From assembly GCA_029891345.1 (NCBI GenBank), contig CM057009.1, positions 304,669,166 through 304,733,165 of the forward strand: a DNA stretch of 64,000 nucleotides, in the 5' to 3' direction. Origin of the DNA: Dryococelus australis (taxonomy: Eukaryota > Arthropoda > Insecta > Phasmatodea > Phasmatidae). Every line of letters begins with the position of its first letter. The first letter of the stretch is position 1. The notes beneath the pieces were generated by a model. That model saw only the letters and a program-made list of their open reading frames with translations, was not told the origin of the DNA and did not search any database. The position numbers and the translations under genes were made by a program. This document shows, piece by piece, positions 47,881-58,149 of the stretch.

Positions 47881-47968
47881 ATGACAGACATAAAAAAAGG
47901 TATATATTTTTATGTTTTATGCATCCCTTTATTAAATAAAGAGTGTGTGAGCATTCACATTGTCTGAG

Positions 47969-49060
47969 ATGGCATTGTCACTGGTTGATCTCGATGTGAA
48001 AACACTAGTGGATAAAAGTTCCATCAACTTGAGTGTGAATGAAGTATGCAAACTTTTAAGTTTGGATGATGAAAACAAGTGAAATAGATTTTTCTGGATT
48101 GAACAAAATCAAAAAGTTTTAATTAATGAAGCATTGTTAAATTGGATGGGTTACTCAGGCAATTATTTAATAAAAAGATGTATCAATATTATTGAAAAAT
48201 AACCCTAGCATCCAGTATAAAGAAATTTGTGACAAATATTTTCCAAAATAATGGTACTATGTGATGAGTGTTACAGATTATGAAAGTTTGTTAATGCTGA
48301 TGAAGACTGAAAAGGCAATCGAAATATGAAGATTGTATTCTTTAGTAAAAACATGTTATTGAAATATCGAGACTATAAAAAAATATTTCGGCAGTCATCA
48401 AACTGAATTACTTCAAAGGACAAATAAAACTTTGTTTAGTCAAATGAACAGGTTGATGTGTTCATTTGAAGAATAATGTCAGAAAGCTGAACAAGAATGT
48501 CAGAAATCTGAACAAGAAAGACAATTAGCACTCGAACGCGAAAGAAGTGCCAAACAGGAACATTGGAAATCAGAACATGAATAATTATTTGCACTCGAAC
48601 ATGAAAGCAAAACAGAACAGAAACTGCAACTTGCTCAGTAATGAGAACGCAAGATTGTCAACATTTTACACACCTACAACGGAACGTTGGTCGAAACAGT
48701 GGCTCCGTTGATTTGACAATGTCCCGAAGCTCCATGTAAGCTCAATCATATCAGAGTGTACAGTTTCGTTAGCAGTAAGGAGGTAAAGACACATTTAGAT
48801 CGACCTTACAAATGACTGCATTCAAAAATGAAAACAAAAAAAAGCAAGTCGACCATTTGGTAAATCGAGTCATTACCAGTTGGTATTTCATACAATGCCA
48901 AATCGAAAGTTACGAAACTGGAGAAAAAAAAGGAAAAAAAAAGGTGATAATTTTTGTGAAAATTGAAGGTACAATGATGTGGGAAGCAGCATCAACATCA
49001 CTAACATCATCTAGGATAAACTGAGATGAAACCATTATCATGATGGTCGATGCTGCGAAT
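47969..49060 (+). pseudogene. MSV199/BRO-type gene remnant of a large DNA virus or virus-derived element
   Basis: An ATG at 47969 opens MALSLVDLDVKTLVDKSSIN, continuing LSVNEVCKLLSLDDENK, a stop, FFWIEQNQKVLINEALLNWM and GYSGNYLIKRCINIIEK; then, after a frame change, KEICDKYFPK, YYVMSVTDYESLLMLMKTEK and RLYSLVKTCY. This order, a small helical domain with (L/F)xxW-GYSG/CGFSR-type motif followed by Y-M----(D)-F/Y--L-M---(T/K)--- and a Y-tract helix, is that of MSV199 proteins, a family of large arthropod DNA viruses. A long Gln/Glu/Arg-rich coiled coil follows (EQERQLALERERSAKQEHWK, about 48490-48640) and then a C-terminal piece with LNHIRVYSFVSSKE, VITSWYFIQC and KIEGTMMWEAAST. At least eight stops or frame changes. 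Recognition is from motif order, so confidence is moderate. Confidence 0.55.
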
Positions 49061-49287
49061 TTGATGTTAGTGGTAACATGTGTATGTTGTTGCTCGATCG
49101 AGAATATGGTGTTGGTATAAATGATGCAGAGTTTGTTTTGTTGATGCTTGTATTCTTGACATTTCCACGAATCTGGCTAGTAAATATGAGCAAATGTTGG
49201 TCGACTAAACCCATTAAAAAAATTAGTTTTGTTAAAATAAAAAAATCCATGAATAGAAACTAAAAAAAATATCCACAAATTGAAATT

Positions 49288-49361
<74 letters not shown>

Positions 49362-49366
49362 TAATA
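49288..49366. repeat. (GT)n(AT)n microsatellite
   Basis: GTGTGTGTGT followed by about 33 AT units. Confidence 0.95.
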
Positions 49367-49389
49367 TACAGAGAAAGTCAAGCTACATT

Positions 49390-49560
49390 TAATGTAATGG
49401 TGTTGACTTAAGAAAATATGAAGGTGATGGCATCAGCATCAGTTTAATGTGATTGTGGCCTAAGATGATGTGAAGTCGATGGTGTTAGCATCGGTATAAT
49501 GCAATGGGGACCTAAGACGACATGAAAGTGGACTAAGATGACATGAAGTCGATGACATCA
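49390..49560. repeat. Tandem repeats near the right end of module B
   Basis: Three variants of GACCTAAGATGACATGAAGT followed by CGATGGCATCAGCATC and TAATG lie at about 49408, 49459 and 49509, with a fourth shortened one at 49530. The core CATCGACTTCATGTCATC on the minus strand resembles the array core at 47281-47880 (CATCGACTTAGGTTATGATG), so the two arrays may be inverted relatives. Confidence 0.65.
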
Positions 49561-49973
49561 AGCAATTTTTATCAGTTGATTGGTTTTGGTAACTTGTGTA
49601 TAGTTATAGTATTCAAAGTTCGTCTAACATTATATTTTGACAAAGGTTTTTTAATGGACAGAAGTTTAAATGTTATTAATATAACTATGAGTACAGATTA
49701 CTTGTAAACGGACAAATGGTTAAGTATGTCTAGTTCCACATGAATTCAACAGTTTGCTCCATGATCGATATGCCTTTACCCCCACCACTTTACCTAACAA
49801 CCAGATTACACCATGATCTTGCTTCCATACACGCTACCAAATTTGACCTATATGAGAGCAAAATCTTGAAAAAAGACTTCAGTCGAGGGTGAGAGAATAC
49901 TTCAGTCGAGGGCGAGAGCTGAACAAAGAACTCCCTAACTCCCCAAAGCAAAAGGATTAAGGTAAGGATAAAA

Positions 49974-50090
49974 AGGTAAGTTAATCTAATAAATATACCT
50001 TATTAAATATTCATATTTAATTAGAATAAATATGTATTATTATTAAATATTAATATTTAATAATGTATATTTATTAGATAACTTACCTTT
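49974..50090. other. Near-palindromic junction between modules B and C
   Basis: The outer end of module B, GGTAAGTTAATCTAATAAAT followed by ATACCTTATTAAATATT, is followed after about 35 AT-rich bases by its inverted counterpart at the start of module C, AATATTTAATAATGTATATT followed by TATTAGATAACTTACC. Beyond these the modules' inverted arms continue, so the whole junction is an imperfect palindrome of several hundred bases. The junctions between A and B (about 45820-46060) and after C (about 52600-52700) have the same outer sequence. Confidence 0.7.
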
Positions 50091-50282
50091 TCCTTTTTGT
50101 TATTGGAAGGGAGAGTTGATTCCATGTTCATCACTCATACTCGACTAACGTCTCTTACCAGATTTCGTAATTATATAGTCACACTGGAAGGAGGGGTAGA
50201 GAGGGGAAATATAATAGTGCAATCTGATTGGTTGTTGAAAGTGGGAGTGGGGGAAGTGAGGTCATCTCAAAGAACTGTACAA

Positions 50283-51296
50283 TTTGGTACAAATATTTGA
50301 ACATCTTCCCAAAGAGTACCAAACACACCCAAAGAGGACTTGTTACTCACAGAGTACTTGGACCATGTGAACATTTGATTTATATTCATTATCCTGTATG
50401 GAGAATTCAACATGGGCTTGATAGTCTCCCTAATGAAGTTTATGGCATCTTAGAATTTCCGACGTAAAAAGATGCAGAATTTCCTTGTACTTTGCGGTAA
50501 GATGGGTGTGGGAAAAAACATACTTTTGGATATTCTTTTCAAACTACACAACATGGGTATCCCAAGCCATCTTGCATTGTATTCTGCCAAGATCCCACAC
50601 AACAATCACAATCCCCTATCAGTCACCTTGAGTCACAACACATGTGTATGCATCGAAGAGTTGGACTCATTCAATGCTAGCTGCTTCGAAGTGTTTTGTA
50701 ACATTGGATGCATGCCTACTAGATTTATGTACTCGAACAAGTCGGTCGAATTACCAATATCTACTAAACCCATAATCACCAGGCAGAAAATACTTTCGGC
50801 CGTGGACATGGCCATGATTGGTCGATTGCTTCCCATTGTGAAAATTTTCCAATACAGTCAGTTCAATCCCAATAGCCCACTGGTTGATCATTTGCTCGAC
50901 AAGGTGGAACTGGGTAATCACAGCAAAGCGACCCCTCCATTGGGCAGCATATTATTAACTCGACACGTACCAGAATTTACACCAGGGTAAGATATTTTGG
51001 AAATCCAACTTCTCAGTATAATGCTTCTCATAAACATGTTTATCTATAAAACAAACAGGCCAGTTTCCATGATCAAGCCCTCATACATCGATGTAACGTA
51101 CCAAGAATATGTGCCCTATTCACTCATCACTTCGAAATCCTTTTCAACAATAAAGGTATATGTGACCAATGAAAAGTTGTCAGAAAGGCGACTGAAGGAA
51201 TTTACACAAAATTGGACAAGCACTTTGATAAAAGTGATAGAACTTATAATATTCTATTATCACTTGCAAAACAGTAATTTTGTTGTAAATAAATAA
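50283..51296 (+). pseudogene. Superfamily 3 helicase remnant, D5/viral primase-helicase or parvo-like type
   Basis: One frame, interrupted by stops at about 50298, 50376, 50451 and 50988, spans about 340 codons. Its best part (50472-50987, 172 codons) has a Walker A loop GKMGVGKN (50496-50519; the usual Thr/Ser after the Lys is Asn), Walker B as TCVCIEELDSF about 45 residues later, a sensor-like strand SVELPISTKPIITRQKIL, and a basic MIGRLLPIVKI where SF3 enzymes carry the arginine finger. Upstream in the same frame the pieces LLLTEYLDHVNI and VSLMKFMAS fit the segment that precedes Walker A in these helicases. After the stop at 50988 the frame continues with SYIDVTYQEYVPYSLI and KVYVTNEKLSERRLKEFTQN to 51296. 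The Asn at motif C is missing. It lies between the inverted arms of module C. Which SF3 branch it belongs to cannot be settled without a search. Confidence 0.68.
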
Positions 51297-51587
51297 TTAA
51301 ATTTCATATAATCCAATCCCTTGTATTTGTTACCTTCATTCCCTGGCCAGTCATCAGTGCAACTCTGTTTACACACAACAGCTCGTTGGTTCAACAGCAG
51401 AATTTTTTTTGTTAATTAACTAGGTAGTCCTTTATATAATTCTTGATATCTTAATTTAACCTCTTAACACCTTTAGCTACTTGTTGGTGCACCAAACAAT
51501 GTAAATACATTACATTATTATTTTAATGCCATGTTAACAGGCTTTCTTAATACACATTTAAATATTCATAATAAACTTTTTTTATAT

Positions 51588-51880
51588 TTCAATACTCAAG
51601 CCGAATATAGCCAAATATCTACTCATGCTAACATACTGATATAAGTAGAATGTTGATACCAACACCATTTGTAGAGGTGTAACACCTATTCCAACATCAG
51701 GTACAAATACCATCATTTCAATGATGGCAAGCATACAAAGCAAGAGGTTCATTAGTAGCATCAAGCTAACATACTGATACACCTAGAATTCTTTTTTGGA
51801 CACAACAATATTTGCACTGCCAGATTAAATGTAAAGTCTAGTACTAGTACCATCGCAATGGTAAACAGGCATACAAAACG
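51588..51880 (-). repeat. Two tandem related units of about 170 bp with hydrophobic minus-strand translation
   Basis: The unit GCTAACATACTGATA...GCATACAAA-C-A occurs twice, starting at about 51628 and 51767. On the minus strand the two translations are similar and hydrophobic: FRFVCLFTIAMVLVLDFTFN and, in another frame, NLLLCMLAIIEMMVFVPDVG, each followed by YISMLA/CISMLA. Stops interrupt both. It may be the remnant of a small multi-span membrane protein gene of module C. Confidence 0.4.
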
Positions 51881-52678
51881 AAATGCTCTCCAGTGAGTAT
51901 CCTTTTTTTTTTATATTATAAATAAAATTTGGTTTTATTTATACATTCGTGGAGTGATGCAAATAATAATGCAACGTGTTTACATTTCTTGGAGAGCAAG
52001 GTAACATAACAATTTAAACTTATGTGAAACACAACATTACACTACTATATTTTATTTCTACAACAACCTCCAATGAGTGAGTGAAGATATAAAAGTGATT
52101 GAAATGAGTATAGAGCAATACCGGAATGAAAGATAAAAGTTACAGTAACATCATGATGGCGAGGCCAGGCGAAAGTAGGGAGGGAGGGCAAGATTATATT
52201 TAAGTTTTAATTAAAATTATATATATACACACACTTTTTTATTTGTTTGGAGCAGAGGACGTGTTTCTCCGATCACTTCTCTTCCAGCAACTGAAGTCTC
52301 TTCCCAGAATCCATACAAGACCAACTTTGAATACTAATTAATTACATAGAGACTAGTGGGTAAGTTGTTTAGTTCTGTGAGATTTCACCAAAGTGCTATA
52401 TGATCGACATTCCTCCCCCTTTCACACTTCCAACAACCAATCAGATTGCACTGTTTCATTTCCCTTCCCTTCCCCTCCTACCAGTTTGCATATATAAGTA
52501 CAAAATCTGGTAAGAGACACCAGTCAATGATAAACGATGAATATGGAATTAATTCTCCACTCCAAGAACAAAAGGGAGAAGGTAAGTACGAATAGGTAAG
52601 TTATCTAATAAATATATTTTATTGAATATTAAATATTAATATTTAATAAGATTACAAATATCAATTTAATAAGGTGTA

Positions 52679-52905
52679 TTTATTAGTTAACAATCTATAT
52701 TTACCCCAATCATTTTATGCTAGATAAGGGAATGGGTAACGTTGCCCTGATCAATTCTTTTCACTGACTGAATTATATATATATATACATACAAACACAT
52801 TTCAGTCAGTGAAAAGAATCTATCTGGGAAACATTATCCCCTTACCACCTATTGAGTAAAAGCAATGGGGTAAATATAGAGAGTTAAGTTAACTAATAAA
52901 TATAT
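52679..52905. mobile_element. Module D: palindromic MITE-like element
   Basis: Two inverted arms of about 100 bp: GTATTTATTAGTTAAC, ATATTTACCCC, GATAAGGG, ATTCTTTTCACTGACTGAA on the left, and their inverted forms on the right (TTCAGTCAGTGAAAAGAATC, CCCCTTACC, GGGGTAAATATAGAG, GTTAACTAATAAATATATC), with a short (AT)n centre. The outer bases (TATTTATTAG-TAAC) are the same as in modules A-C, but the inner arm sequence differs, so it is either a distant member or a separate element using the same target. Confidence 0.72.
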
Positions 52906-53766
52906 CTCATTACATTTTGTGTGTATACATATATATGTAAGTAATGATATATAAAATATTAATAATTTTTATAAGGTAACATCACATTTTAGTAAAAAAA
53001 ATTTAGGGAGCAAGATTTTATTTAATTTTTATTTTAAATTAAATAAATATGTGATAATATAGTAACTTCTTTGTTTGGTGAAAGCTGGGGCTTTTAAGTA
53101 AGATTTATTTAAATTTTTAATTTAAATTGGTATTTGGTGAAATTATTATGGGTTTAGTTTGCGAATGTTTTTATTCTGATGAATGACTGAAATTTGGGCC
53201 AGAAGTATACTTTTAGTAGAGACTTCAGCAGAATATAAAATATACTGAGGGTGTTTAATTAGTGTTGAAAAACATTTTTTGAACTTAATTCTTTACTTTT
53301 TGCTGTAAAAATGAAAGCTTAGTGAAAACTTACCAGAAAGAAAAAAACGAGAAAGAAGTGTGAATACCTGTACAAACAGATTATTTCATGTTTTGTAAAG
53401 TACTTATTTATAGGCCTAAAAGTAACACTGGGATAATCTCATAATTATCTAATTCGAATGAATCGATTCAGATTATTTTTTAAATGATTATTCTTTAATT
53501 AATTGACATACAAACAAAATCAAGTCATCCAAACGTATCATATATGAAACACACACTAAAAAGTTACTAATTTCTATTATTTTTTATCATTAGTTGTTTT
53601 AAAATTACTTTTTAATATTTTTTAAGTGTTTTATGTAGATATCTACGATGTCTAAACACCTGAAAATTGTGAATAATATAATTGATTACAATTATATTTA
53701 ATTTAAATTATTTTTTAGTATTTTTAAACTTTAGCTTAACTAAAATAGATATATATGGCTTTTTTC
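52906..53766. other. AT-rich stretch, nothing recognised
   Basis: No coding frame or structured repeat that can be supported. Confidence 0.4.
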
Positions 53767-54060
53767 ACCAACACATTTTAACACTTCATCACTCTTAACA
53801 TAGTTCCAAGAGTTACGATTTTCAACCATATACACAGTATGAAAACCAGTCAAATGAACAAACACATTTGACGTTTGTCTCGTCATACGATTTTCAGTGG
53901 TAATGATTCAGTAACAGTTTGGACAAACTCGAAATCATCTCCATCGTACGAGCATCGAACGGCTTGTTAATCCATTGTTTTACCATTCTGGTGGATCGTC
54001 GCCATATTTTTATTATTCCTGACGGCGAAGGGAGATCGAGCAATCCATGACATGTACATT
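53767..54060. repeat. Segment related to 58690-58803 and to 46320-46520
   Basis: 53767-53895 matches 58690-58803: CACTCTTAACA, GAGTTACGATTTTC(A/G)ACCA, TATACAC(A/G)GTATGAAAAC, TCAAATGAACAAAC. 53880-54060 matches 46320-46520. Together they show that one longer ancestral segment, probably part of a virus-type gene, is present in at least three decayed copies across the region, two of them outside the inverted-repeat modules. Confidence 0.65.
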
Positions 54061-54082
54061 TTTTTTTAATTTAAAGTGCATA

Positions 54083-54155
54083 TGCTGGTATTAGAACTCA
54101 CAACCCATTGGAGCATGAGTCTAGAGCGCTAACCAGTACGCTACCCAATCATTGT
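54083..54155 (-). pseudogene. tRNA-Met-like pseudogene or SINE head
   Basis: The minus strand reads GGGTAGCGTACTGGTTAGCG (A-box and D-loop), an anticodon arm region with CTCATG (CAT anticodon), and GTTGTGAGTTCTAATACC (T-arm with a degenerate B-box). The layout and the GTGAGTTC stretch match eukaryotic tRNA-Met, but the anticodon stem pairs poorly and the acceptor ends do not pair. It is a decayed tRNA or the head of a tRNA-derived SINE; no SINE body was recognised. Confidence 0.5.
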
Positions 54156-55556
54156 GAAAATGAGGTTGGCTGTTGCTTACATAAGATATTTATAATGTCG
54201 ACATTAAAAGATTTATAATTATTATAATTTAATTAATTTACATACAAATTAAAATCGAACACTCCAGCTGTATCGTATATAAAACATTATGCATTAAAGG
54301 CATTTAGGCTGTCAAAATCAGATGACAATCTCCTTAATCTCTGGTTAAATCATTGTAAACAAATTAAAAGGAAAATGGCTGCTACTGAAAACGCTGTGTG
54401 TAGAAACCCCAAATGTGTGATAAAGTATTTAGTTTTATAATTACACTCTTTTATAAATAAAAATAAGAAATTATTATATATCAAATTTATTGAGTCTGGG
54501 ACAAGTAATTATTTTCTGAAAAATCACCTATGATGATGGTCGAAAACAAAAATATATGACATAGAAAATTGAATGCAAATGCAGGTAGTTGATTGATAAA
54601 ATATGATGTTATTAAGTAGAGTACACACAAGCTACGGAAGTATTTGAAATAAATGGAAAAAAAAAATTACCTTCACTACACTGCGCAATATTTACAGTGA
54701 AAATGTGTCTACCTTATGCCTGTATGTTTGATATGTAAAAATATATATTTTTTTTTTACTTTGACTACATTACAGACTGAATATAATATAACCCATGTAT
54801 AATTACGTTTTACTACACATGATATATTTGCAGTACACGTTCTGCACACATTCGACTTTGTTTTGATTTAGAAATGTTTAACGATTACTTAATTAAAGCT
54901 GCCATACAGGCATGATCGGTGATAATCATATTTATTCAAATTTGGGCACTAGGCATATCTAAAGTACACATGAATATAGTCAATGTTATTATCAAGAACT
55001 ATCACAAATTCAGAAAATTCAATTCTGTTTAGTGATAAAAGGCAACATATTAATTCATCGTCCTATGCTAAATGGGGATTTGTATTTTCTTGATAGTGTA
55101 ATTGCTTGAAATATTATCGGCGAGACAATTCATAGTGCATAAAGGATGTATTGTGAACAATATAAAAAAAAAGGATTTCAAAATTTCAACAAAGGTCACT
55201 ACTGCCATTGAAAAAGTCTATTAAAAACAAATGATTCAAACGAAACCTTGTACAGAAGCTTTAAAACATAGAAGTAATTCCATACATAAAACATGAAACA
55301 GTTATATTAAGTAGAAAACTTCGGGATGGTCTTGTAGTAAATGTAAACCCAGAGATGTTTTTTTTTAGGGTAATATGATTTTTATATGGAATATATATTA
55401 TATTTATGGAATTTTTAATCAGCACCTAAACAAGAGAACAGATTCATTTTAAAATGTAACATTAAAGTTACATATTATATTTATAAAGCACAGAAAATAT
55501 AAATGCTTGACAAAAGATATGTAAATATATGTAACGAGTCTAAAACATTACCCGAG
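54156..55556. other. No gene recognised
   Basis: AT-rich. The + strand at about 54915-55275 has one frame with rather few stops and peptide-like text (IHRPMLNGDLYFLDSVIA), but this is not beyond chance and no family is recognised. Confidence 0.35.
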
Positions 55557-57415
55557 TATAGTCCATTCCCGACTGGAAGATACTTTTGAAAACGACCCTT
55601 TGAAAAATTACTCTAAGTATTACATGTCTACCTTTTTTTTTTTTCAATAACCTGTATTCCACAAATATATATCACTGTACTTAACTTTAGAGAACTGTAT
55701 TATTAAATAAATGAAACTTTACCTTAGTATCTTCTGTAACATGTAATATTTATTTTGTATTAAATATGAATTAACAACAGTGAGAGCAACGACGTGTAGG
55801 CAACGACAGGTAAAATAGTTCACAGTTAAAATATAATTTTACCTAGTTTTTTAGTATTCTTCAGTATAATTCATTTTACAGTTTAAAATAACAGCACACA
55901 ATATTGTGTGTAGGCCATAGCAGCACAGTGTTTGTTTTATCGAGTGAGGAAGCAACTGTCGGCTGGGCGAGGCTTATCGCTCTCTCTCTTTCTTTGTCTC
56001 ACTCACACTTGGGAAGTTTCGCATCACAGGAAAAACAGTGAATTGTACATGTTTTCAATTATAGCATATTTCATACTTATTACAGCAAAATGATAATTTT
56101 TTAATTTTTAATTTACAACTGAAAAGAGATTGTAATGTTTGGATACTTATTTTAATATATTTAGATATGATGGCAGGATGGATACCACCTGATGTTGGCA
56201 GATGTGGCAAGCCTTGACATGGCGTGATGCTTTTTGCCACACGAAGCATAAATTATTCTTACTCAGAAAAATACTTCAAATTACCTCATCATGTTTGTAC
56301 ACATTGTGTTTTTTTTAACCTACCTAGACATCTTACGATGTTGTGATAAATCTGTGTTTCTGCGGCAATAATATATATATTTATGTGTGTTTCATTAACC
56401 ATTTGATGTGAAAGGGCGTGATGTTGCTGTGTGGTGCTCGTTATGCTGACCTTATAAGTGTGCATGATTTCAAATATTTGATGTGCACTATTTATACATT
56501 TTAACTGTGAACTGTTTCTATGACGAAGTTAATTATATACATCCACATCTGTTTATTTAACACAATGTTGTACCTTTTCCCTGGGTGTTTGAAACACAGT
56601 TGTTGTGAAAATGATTTGCCACAGTCCCAACAAAATACTTAGCCCAGACAGATAAATTTCAATAATCCTAATAAACATTAAGTAGTAATACATAGAAACA
56701 TGAGCGGAATAAAAGTTATGGTAGGCTTAATTGTGTGCATGTTCACTACTATCTTTTAAGTTTTTATGACAAAAAATAAGCCACACGAGTTGCGTTCTTG
56801 AATTTAATGTGTCTCTTTCGTTTTACTGGTTGTTCCTTATTTTTAATATCTATTCCAACTGAGGCAGTCCTTTTAAAGAAATAACCCAACACATATCAAT
56901 AACAACAGGTAAAATACTTCAATTCTTTACCATGCAGTTGTATCAGTGTTAAACACAGTCGCCGCAAAATATTAGAGTGCATTACATGTAATGTGCTATT
57001 TCATGAAAAAAAAAATGTTAACAATGTATAATAACCGTAAGAACTATAGCCAATTCAGGAAATTTTAAAATGTCATAAAGCTGACCTAAATAATATTATA
57101 GGCCCACAATTGTGAATTTTCGTATGGAATGGTTTTTGGAATATGACAAGAATTTCTCGAAGGCTGTAAACAGTAAACAACAGATTTGACAGGTATAAAA
57201 GTAGAAGTCACGGTTCAATATTTATGTCTAGGTGTAGCGAAAGTATACGAACACATGTAGACACACAAGGGAATGTAAACATTGATTCTGACAAATGCTA
57301 CATGCAGTCACATGGCAATGTTTGTTTTCATTTGGCAGAAGGATACAAAATTGGCCTGCAAGTAGATATTTTGCAGGGCTCCGACGAAGTCTCTTGCAGT
57401 GGGGAATGGACTATA
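55557..57415 (+). mobile_element. Non-autonomous DNA transposon, copy 2 (TATAGTCC ends)
   Basis: Same ends and same internal order as copy 1 (2069-3953), 1859 bp long: TATAGTCCATTCCCGACTGG at the left, GGGGAATGGACTATA at the right, with matching inner blocks such as CTCTCTCTTTCTTTGTCTC-CTCACACT, CCCTGGGTGTTTGAAACACA, and CATGTAATGTGCT. Both copies differ at many sites, so the insertions are old. The flanks show no shared duplication longer than TA. No coding frame longer than chance. Confidence 0.82.
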
Positions 57416-58149
57416 GATAAAATATAAGACAACTAATATTCTGACTAGTTAAAAAACAGCCCAGGCCTATATGGATCATTGTAATTTTTGTTGCGAAAAA
57501 TCACACTTAGCACTGATAATTAATAAAAATGAGATCACAAAATATCTCAGAATTGCAAAACAACACATCACTTCCACTATAACAAATTAGCCTCAAAAAA
57601 ATAAAAAGTTATATATTAACGTACGTAATTTTAATATAAAGAAATTTCAGTACACATAGTTAATTAATCAAATCGAATACACATATCTTTTTCGTATATG
57701 CAGTGACATCTGTTTTAATTGATTCTTTACATTCATCAGTCAAATTATAATGCTTGAATTTTTTATTAAAAAATAAATATTTTGATAGGGATTGTTTGCT
57801 CATAACAAAAGTAAACACAATATTTCAGGGAAAAAAATGTTTTATTTTTTACTTCCTTTGAAATAATTCTCATAAATTCATTTAGTTACATGGCCACAAC
57901 ACACCACTACCAACATGAGAATATTTACAACTTGCTTCTTTTAAACAATGCCTAGCCATGATGTGCTTACAAAAATGAATTTTATAATAGTGAAACAACT
58001 CAACATCCTTAAAAGACACTTAATCTTTAACGTCGCTTTACTGGAACTTAGTTTATCCCTTGTTGGTGAAATCAACCCTTGGTATACTTTCTTAAATGTG
58101 ATGGTGGGATATTTATTAGAATAGTGTTGATATGAGATAGTTTCAAAAG
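57416..58149. other. No gene recognised
   Basis: AT-rich sequence between transposon copies 2 and 3. Confidence 0.4.

Larger units (their letters stand above)
46031..49998. mobile_element. Module B: inverted-repeat element with MSV199-like gene remnants
   Basis: A 4-kb segment bounded by the same ends as modules A and C. Left arm (46031-46215): GTATATTTATTATATAATTT, TGGGAAGGTAGACG, GCTCTCACCATCGACTAAAG, TTACTCCCATATAGGCAAAC. Right arm (about 49779-49998), inverted: CCACTTTACCTAACAACCAG, CTATATGAGAGCAAAATCTT, CTTCAGTCGAGGGTGAGAG and AATCTAATAAATATACC. The CTTCAGTCGAGGG stretch is partly duplicated in the right arm. Inside lie a 21-bp minisatellite, two paralogous gene remnants (46680-47180 and 47969-49060) and repeat arrays at 47281-47880 and 49390-49560. 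The last 300 bp before the right arm also match the corresponding part of module C (TGATCGATATGCC versus TGATCGACATTCC), so the two share more than the arms. Confidence 0.72.
50065..52616. mobile_element. Module C: inverted-repeat element with an SF3 helicase remnant
   Basis: A 2.55-kb segment. Left arm 50065-50252: TATTTATTAGATAACTTACC, TTGGAAGGGAGAGTTGATTC, CATACTCGACTAACGTCTCT, TACCAGATTTCGTAATTATA and CAATCTGATTGGTTGTTG. Right arm 52411-52616, inverted: CAACAACCAATCAGATTGCA, ACAAAATCTGGTAAGAGACA, ATGGAATTAATTCTCCACTC and GGTAAGTTATCTAATAAATA. Arm similarity is high over about 170 bp. Inside are the helicase remnant (50283-51296, + strand) and a duplicated hydrophobic segment (51588-51880). 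It is the best preserved module in its arms and the only one with a helicase. Confidence 0.78.

Noticed and set aside
54915..55275. + strand frame with few stops (IHRPMLNGDLYFLDSVIA)
   Set aside because: Six stops in 120 codons is not clearly below chance for this base composition and no family was recognised.
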